NCBI GenBank assembly: GCA_025175895.1
Contig: CM046000.1
Span: 93,294,753 to 93,358,752 of the forward strand
DNA from: Wurfbainia villosa
Lineage: Eukaryota > Streptophyta > Magnoliopsida > Zingiberales > Zingiberaceae
Direction: 5' to 3'
DNA length: 64,000 nucleotides
Positions 58,416-64,000 of the stretch are shown one piece after another. Each line of letters begins with the position of its first letter. Positions within the stretch are counted from its first letter, which is position 1. Both the position numbers and the translations under genes were made by a program. Under the pieces are notes generated by a model, which was not told where the DNA came from, ran no database searches, and saw nothing but the letters and a program-made list of their open reading frames with translations.

Positions 58416-59246
58416 GCTCTTCTTGATCCCGATTGGATTATTGCAATGCAAGAAGAGTTGGCTCAATTCACTAGGAACGAAGTATGGGAATTAGTACCAC
58501 CACCTAAAGATAAAACAATCATTGGAACAAGGTGGGTGTTTAGAAATAAAATTGATGATAAAGGTGAAGTAGTTAGAAATAAAGCTAGACTAGTTGCTAA
58601 AGGGTTTAGTCAAGTCGAAGGTTTAGATTACGACGAGACCTATGCCCCAGTAGCTAGATTAGAGTCCATTCAAATGCTATTAGCATATGCAGCAAATCGA
58701 GGATTTAAATTGTTTCAAATGGATGTGAAATCTGCATTCTTAAATGGATATATTAAAGAAGAAGTTTACGTTAGTCAACCCCCTGGTTTCGAAAGTTTAG
58801 ACAAACCCGATCATGTCCTTAGGTTAAAGAAAGCTCTTTATGGACATAAACAAGCTCCGCGAGCTTGGTACGAGAGACTTTCGATTTATCTTAAGTCCAA
58901 AGGCTTTAACCAAGGTGTAGTTGACCCAACTCTTTTCGTAAAAACCTTAGGTAAAGACATATTCATAGCCCAAATCTACGTAGATGATATTATTTTCGGA
59001 ACCACCAACTCAATCCTACTAAATGAGTTCATTTCACTTATGGAAAGTGAATTTGAAATGAATTTAGTAGGTGAGTTAATCTTCTTTTTAGGTCTACAAA
59101 TTAAACAAAATAAAGATGGAATATACCTACATCAACGCAAATATACTAGGGAATTAATTAAATGGTTTGGAATGCAAGATGCTAAAATTATTAATACCCC
59201 AATGGCAACTAATGTCAATATAGAAGAAGATTTTAAACTCAATTGA
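58416..59246 (+). pseudogene. pol: S2 reverse transcriptase domain (open)
   Basis: Open 58446-59246 in the same frame as the linker. It contains the complete copia-type reverse transcriptase: VWELVPPPKD, GTRWVFRNKIDDKGEVVRNK, DYDETYAPVARLESI, QMDVKSAFLNGYIKEEVYV, ALYGHKQAPRAWYERL, and the catalytic YVDD at 58977-58988. It copies element RNA into DNA in the particle. All expected motifs are intact, although the surrounding pol is not. Confidence 0.92.
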
Positions 59247-59902
59247 TTTAAAATACTATAGGAGCATAATAGGAGTCTCCTTTACTTAGCTAAAAGCCGA
59301 CTGATATCCTATTTGCGAGTAAGTATGTGCACAAGGTTCCAAACTGTGCCAAGGAGTCTCACCTAACTCTAGTCAGCGTATCCTTAGATATCTAAAGGGT
59401 ACACTTAATGTCGGTATTTGGTACCCTAGATCTAGGAGTTCGAACTAATCGGCTACTCGATTCGGACTATACCAGTAAGCTCGATAGAAAGAGTACGAGT
59501 GGTTGTTGTCAACTTCTACGAGTCTAGTGAGTTGATGCGATGGAAGCAACAACATGTTGCTTTATCTACCACCGGCCAGAATACATCGCGATGGGTGAGT
59601 GTGTCACGCAGCTTCTTTGGATGAAGCACACTCTCCGTGACTTTAAGTTAGACTTTACGAATACTAAACTTCACGTAGATAACATTAGTTCAATTAATCT
59701 TATAAAGAATTCGATATGTCACTCTAGGACCAAACATATAGAGGTCAAACACCATTTCATTCGAGAACATGTGGCCAACGGAGCCATACAACTCGAATAC
59801 GTCGAATCAAAGTCTAACTTAGCAGACCTATTTACTAAACCCCTACCCGAAGCCGAATTTAGTCTATTAAGACGAAAATTGGGCATGTGCGTAGTAGAAT
59901 AG
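59247..59902 (+). pseudogene. pol: S2 RNase H, first half scrambled
   Basis: The region 59250-59540 should encode the RNase H start (segments such as LRYLKGTLNVGIWYPR are visible near 59380) but has frame changes. They centre on spots that would read CAGCA or CTGGATGAGCAGG in relatives. The second half, open from 59540, is well preserved: QLLWMKHTLRDF, KLHVDNISSINLIKN, RTKHIEVKHHFIREHV, ADLFTKPLPEAEF, ending at 59902. RNase H removes RNA from the RNA-DNA hybrid. Confidence 0.87.
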
Positions 59903-60793
59903 GAACTTGCAAATTATATTTTCTTACTACTATTTCTTAATTTTCATTTTTTATGGAACTAGCATAGGACATACCTTAGATATCATGCACCTATAAATTT
60001 AAGGAGCCAATACATCTCACAACACATAGGACTAATGTGTTTGTGTACTTAGCCACGTAGATGGGCGTGAGATGTTAGGACCTTACTCCTGGTTCCAGAT
60101 GTAGAGCTAGTGCATCGCTATGAACCACGGAGTATAATCATACATACTAGCAGAGCTCTAACCGGGTGGTTGATCTTTCATATCAATCAAGCCAAATATG
60201 AGTCGAACATTTTATAGATGAACTTATTTTCAGTATATTATTTTCAAAATAATGTGGAACATGCTTGGACTTTATATTTAACACTTATTTTTGTTTTCCA
60301 CACACACCCTCACTCTTTTCGATATATGGCAAAAGGGGGAGAAAAGGCCAAAGTTAAGGGGTCAAAATTTTTTTTATAACTTAACTCTTACTTTATATTT
60401 AAACCAAAAGTTAACTTTAAGTTTTGAAAACTTATTAAGACCAAGTTAAGATAATTCTTAACTTAAACTTATTTGTGCCATCAACGTTTTACTCATTTTT
60501 AATGTTTTACTTAAGGGGGAGAAAGGGCCAAGTTAAGAAGAACTCTTAACTTAAACATTTTACTAAGGCCAACTTTAAGTAATGTTAAGAAACCCTCAAA
60601 GGGGAAGGATTAAGGTCTTTCCTCAAGACTCACCCTCGGTCAAGGGGGAGGTTTCCTCAAGGGGGAATGCTTGAAGAAAATCCTTACTACTCCAACTTAA
60701 TCTTCTTTATTTTTTGTTGTTGTTTGTTTCTAATACACATTATTCTTCATGCTTGCTATTTACTTAACTTTGTATGTGGGTTTGCCATAAATC
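59903..60793 (+). other. S2 3' non-coding region with extra purine tracts
   Basis: No gene and no env-like frame. Purine tracts of the form AAGGGGGAG appear at about 60331-60346, 60513-60527, 60641-60650 and 60659-60667, before the functional one. Segments around 60360-60600 repeat TTAACTTTAAG-type units. Confidence 0.75.
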
Positions 60794-60807
60794 AAAAAGG
60801 GGGAGAT
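60794..60807 (+). other. S2 polypurine tract
   Basis: AAAAAGGGGGAGAT directly before TGTTGG. It is the plus-strand primer site. Confidence 0.92.
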
Positions 60808-61913
60808 TGTTGGTGCAGTATGCACCTAAGTCGAACCTGAGTTTTGATTATAGCAAACGATACAAAGTTAAACTTATGTCGTTATCTCACGAGCTAAATC
60901 GGTGTCGAAGATTGCTAAAATTTGGGGTGAAGGCTAGCGACACCGGAGAAGCGGGTGGTCGGGCGACACTCGAGTGACTTTGGAGGGAGCTGAAGGAATC
61001 GAGTGGAAGGTCGGAAGCAAAAGCGACATGGTAAGTATCGAGGTAAGCTCGTGTGTGCGAGCGTAAGTGAGGTCGTATCCTCCTTACGGTGATGGTCTTA
61101 AGCGTAGATCTGACCAAAGACATCTCATCGATGGTCTAGGTCGAGATCGGATGGTCGAAGGCTGTCGAAATAATGTTTTTTTGAGCTAACTTTGCCTTGC
61201 AGCTAGCATCACGATCGCTACTGGAGGACTCGATCGCCTTCATCGATCATCTCACAAGACTGATCGATGCTACCATCACGATCGATGATGGCCATCACCG
61301 ATCGATGGTCAATGATCAGCTTCTAGGAGTCAAGGCTTATCACCCCATTTCAAGGAGGTTTTGTGTCCATTTGTGATTGGTTGAAGACCCATTCGATGAG
61401 GGGCTCAAAGGCTATAAAAGGAGGGCTTGTCTTAGGGTTTTTCATCAATTAAAAAGGCTTCCAAGTGCTTCCGATACGCTCCGACTCTCCGACATCCCTA
61501 CGACGAAGCGCTGCCGAGATGACGACTAGAGCTTCAACCTCCAACCTTTGAAGTCGTCGGTAACGAAAGTTTAAATTGTATTTCAGTTTATTTTTTAGTA
61601 AAGCTTTCATTATAACGAGGAGAGGGGGAGTGTCCCTCTACCTCGAGCTTTTGTCATTTTGTGTATCCGTCTAACTCCTACCTCCAACAAGGAGTTCTTT
61701 AGTAGTTTGCCCTCCGTACGTGGTCAAGGACCACTAGGGCCTTGGAGTAGTAGCCTTCGGCTACAAACCAAGTAAAACCCTTGTGTCTATTATCTCGCTT
61801 GTTTTGTTTTTATCTTCCGCTGTGTCGACTCGCATTTTAACGAACGATTTTGAACAAAAAATTTCTATCGCTATTCACCCCCCCCCCCCTCTAGCGATCC
61901 GCTCGATCCAACA
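60808..61913 (+). repeat. S2 3' LTR
   Basis: 1106 bases, the partner of 53044-54130. Most of it is nearly identical, but 60895-60960 and 61180-61320 differ strongly: both CAGTCGACTG palindromes read CACGATCG or CACCGATCG here. It ends GATCCAACA, then target duplication AAACA. Confidence 0.94.
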
Positions 61914-61930
61914 AAACATGCTTCGCACGT

Positions 61931-61943
61931 GGCTCTGATACCA
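61931..61943 (-). other. M1 primer-binding site (initiator tRNA-Met)
   Basis: GGCTCTGATACCA in plus sense, a perfect complement of TGGTATCAGAGCC. It is separated from the gag it serves by both the S2 and the E4 insertions. Confidence 0.92.
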
Positions 61944-61947
61944 CGAT

Positions 61948-63761
61948 TGGACTATCCGAGCCGCAAAAATTGCTTTTTACATTGCGGAAACCTCGGAAGT
62001 CGGCCACAGATCCATGCGAAGGTAAACAAAAATACATGTACGTGTTTAAAAACCTTAGATCTACTCTAGATCTACATGCTAAGAGTTTTACCCTTGATGC
62101 GACGCTCTTCGCTTATCCCGCTCGTCCAAACGGCTTGTCGGAACTCGAGAGTGTCAAGTGTACACTCCTCTATTGATATCCACACGAGAAATAGGTGGAG
62201 AAAAGTAACCTAGAGTGTGCTAACACCCTTAGAAGCTCACGGCAAAGGAGAGGGGGAGAGAGCTTGAGAAGAGAGGAGGAAGAAGATGAAGTTACTACAC
62301 TTAACTTCACACACTCATTTTACCCTTCAATAGTTGTCGGCCACTATAAGGGAGTTACATGCATGCATGTAATTCTAAGATCCATGACTCTTGGTCTCCC
62401 TCATGAGGTGGCACCCCATGATATGTCCATGATGATGTGGAACATCATCATTGGCCGACCCCATGCCAAGTCACCATGACATGGCAATTGGTCAAGTCAA
62501 AATTGACCATTCATCTTCCCTCTCAAGTCAAGTCAAACTTGTCCTCTTATCTCCCATGGTTGATCAAATCCAACCATTTGATTCAAGTCAATTTGATTTA
62601 ATGAATCTCTATTCATTAGTTTAAATTGACTCAATGAATCAAATCTAAATTAGACTCATTCAACACTTGAATCAAATTGACTCTAACTAAATTAGTCTAA
62701 TTTTGATTACTCTTAATCCAATTTGGTTCATCACATGAACCTAATCCTCATGGTCCAACATATGAACCTAATCTCCATCTAATTACCCTTTGTGTGTGAC
62801 CCTATAGGTTCTTGTAACGTTTGCAATGCTCCTAAACTGATTTAGGAATATAAGCAATGAGTGGTATCTAGCAACACATCATTGCTACCCAAGTTACAAG
62901 AATGTTGAGATCCAACATCACCATTGTGACTACTAATTGTGACTCTCACAATATGTGACAATGTCCCTCTATCCTTGACATCTAGATTGACCAATTGAGT
63001 CATAGACCGTGTCATCCTCGGTATAATCTATATCTTGAACTTCAAGTAGACTCACTCTAATCAAATGAGCTCAATATCTCATATTGACTCATTTAGGCAT
63101 GGTCATGCACTTAGTGGTCTCACTTTATCAAGAATAATGATGTCACTCCCGTCATATAGGAGGGATAGATCCCATCTACATCATTCACATCCCTCCGCAT
63201 AATTTATTACATACCCAGTAATTGCCTTTATAGTCCACCCATTTACGGGTGACGTTTGACGAAGCCAAAGTATGCAACTCCTTATGTAGGGAACCATGGT
63301 GACTTCAGGTCCAAGGACTAATAGTCATACTAATAGTCACATGAGAAAGTATATGACACTCATATAATGATCCATGATACTTTCTCATGGCGGGTCATTC
63401 AGTATACATTCTCCAATGCATACCCATGTGTCAACTTGATATCTCATATCCATGACTTGTGAGATCAAGTCATCGAGTTGACCTACATGCTAATCTCTTC
63501 GCATTAAAATTGTCCCTGAATGTTAATACTTAACTAGGAATGATTAAGAGTAGTGTTCTCTATATCATCTCATTATCGATTCAACCAATCGATTGATATA
63601 GATAAGAACCTTCTACTCAAGGACGTTATTATACTTAGTTATTTGGCACCAATACAAGTAAGTATAATAATCATAAAGAAATATCTTTATAAATAGGAAT
63701 ATGATACAACAAAGTCCATACAATAATCATCACATGAATGTCTCTAGGGATTTCGCTAACA
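61948..63761 (-). repeat. M1 5' LTR
   Basis: 1814 bases. On the minus strand it starts TGTTAGCGAAATCCC and ends GATAGTCCA, four bases before the primer-binding site. The part 62465-63761 matches the 3' LTR (36725-37996). The remaining 517 bases have no counterpart in the window. No gene is supported in it. Confidence 0.85.
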
Positions 63762-64000
63762 CTATCAAGTATGGGGGCACCATACTTGAGGTTAAAACCT
63801 CATGTTTGAGGTTGGCAGTCGACTGGCATTATAGTCGGTTCGACTGTTAAGAGTCGACTAGTGCTCGATTACCGTTTAGGGATAAAAACCCTGGAAGTCG
63901 ACTGATCATTGGATCAATCGACTGATGGCAGTCGATTTCCATGGATGGCAGTCAACTACTTGTTTGGCCGGCAGCACAGAATGCTTCGTAGCTGACTGGC
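63762..64000. repeat. S-type LTR-like flank
   Basis: The first 75 bases resemble the minus strand of 36655-36575. They include a hairpin CAAGTATGG...CCATACTTG (63766-63774 with 63780-63788) and a CAGTCGACTG palindrome at 63816-63825. Further GTCGAC and AGTCGACT repeats follow to the window end. No gene is seen. Confidence 0.6.

Larger units (their letters stand above)
53044..61913 (+). mobile_element. S2: SIRE-type Ty1/copia retrotransposon, structurally complete
   Basis: 8870 bases with exact target duplications AAACA (53039-53043 and 61914-61918), LTRs 53044-54130 and 60808-61913, a perfect primer-binding site, a long gag with coiled coil, pol, a 0.9-kb 3' non-coding region and the polypurine tract AAAAAGGGGGAGAT. 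The long gag, purine tracts and LTR end are typical of the SIRE/Maximus lineage. No env-like frame is present between RNase H and the 3' LTR. Genes are broken by stops. It lies in M1, between leader and primer-binding site. Confidence 0.96.
36725..63761 (-). mobile_element. M1: Ty1/copia retrotransposon split by E4 and S2
   Basis: The minus-strand element is in three pieces: 36725-42088, 51527-53043 and 61919-63761. The target duplications of E4 (AAACC) and S2 (AAACA) show that the pieces were once contiguous. Reading on the minus strand: 5' LTR 63761-61948, primer-binding site, a leader of about 1.7 kb, gag from 41954, pol to about 38080, polypurine tract, and 3' LTR from 37996 down. Its own interior totals about 5.6 kb. 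The two LTRs match over about 1.27 kb, but the 3' LTR lacks the last 0.5 kb. Right flank CTATC (63762-63766) has no confirmed partner. Confidence 0.87.

Noticed and set aside
59903..60793. env-like gene expected in some SIRE elements
   Set aside because: No open frame of useful length or membrane-type segment is present between RNase H and the polypurine tract.
61931..61943. Possible tRNA gene or riboswitch at TGGTATCAGAGCC sites
   Set aside because: Only the 13-base complement of a tRNA 3' end is present, beside LTRs. There is no cloverleaf.

Overview
This window is plant nuclear DNA made almost entirely of transposable elements. I see no cellular gene, rRNA or tRNA gene. The evidence for a flowering plant with a large, repeat-rich genome (monocot likely, species not determinable) is: Ty1/copia retrotransposons with a primer-binding site complementary to initiator tRNA-Met, a SIRE-type element, a Ty3/gypsy solo LTR, and a Tourist-like MITE with TTA target duplications.

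Left half (1 to about 36720) is a set of nested insertions, outermost to innermost. S is a minus-strand SIRE-like fragment (33957-36720). E0 is a minus-strand copia element of 'family A' whose right end is at 33956. E1 is a plus-strand family A element that fills 1-27858 and sits in E0 pol. E2 is a minus-strand family A element (3691-22595) in E1 protease, with target duplication CATAT. E3 is a plus-strand family A element (8901-18386) in E2 gag, with target duplication GATGG. E0 also holds a gypsy solo LTR (28101-29494, duplication GGAGT). The S gag fragment holds a MITE (35241-35438, duplication TTA).

Right half (about 36725-63761) is one minus-strand copia element of another family, M1, cut into three pieces. 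E4, another family A element (42089-51521, duplication AAACC), interrupts its leader. S2, a SIRE-type element (53044-61913, duplication AAACA), sits 18 bases before its primer-binding site. Removing both insertions leaves about 5.6 kb of M1 interior running from polypurine tract to primer-binding site. The last 239 bases are LTR-like sequence resembling S, in opposite orientation.

Every gag and pol region is broken by nonsense codons, frameshifts or deletions, so none is expected to make a full polyprotein. E4 is the best preserved: most of its gag-pol lies in one frame, and its two 2.2-kb LTRs are very similar. The most interesting signals are: the exact nesting; an in-frame 55-codon gag deletion shared by E0 and E4; four repeated hairpins in the family A leader; palindromes upstream of the LTR TATA box; and many copy differences that turn CAG/CTG sites into CG, opposite to methylation decay and suggestive of a sequencing or assembly artefact at methylated CHG sites. 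All boundaries and comparisons were made by eye on the sequence.
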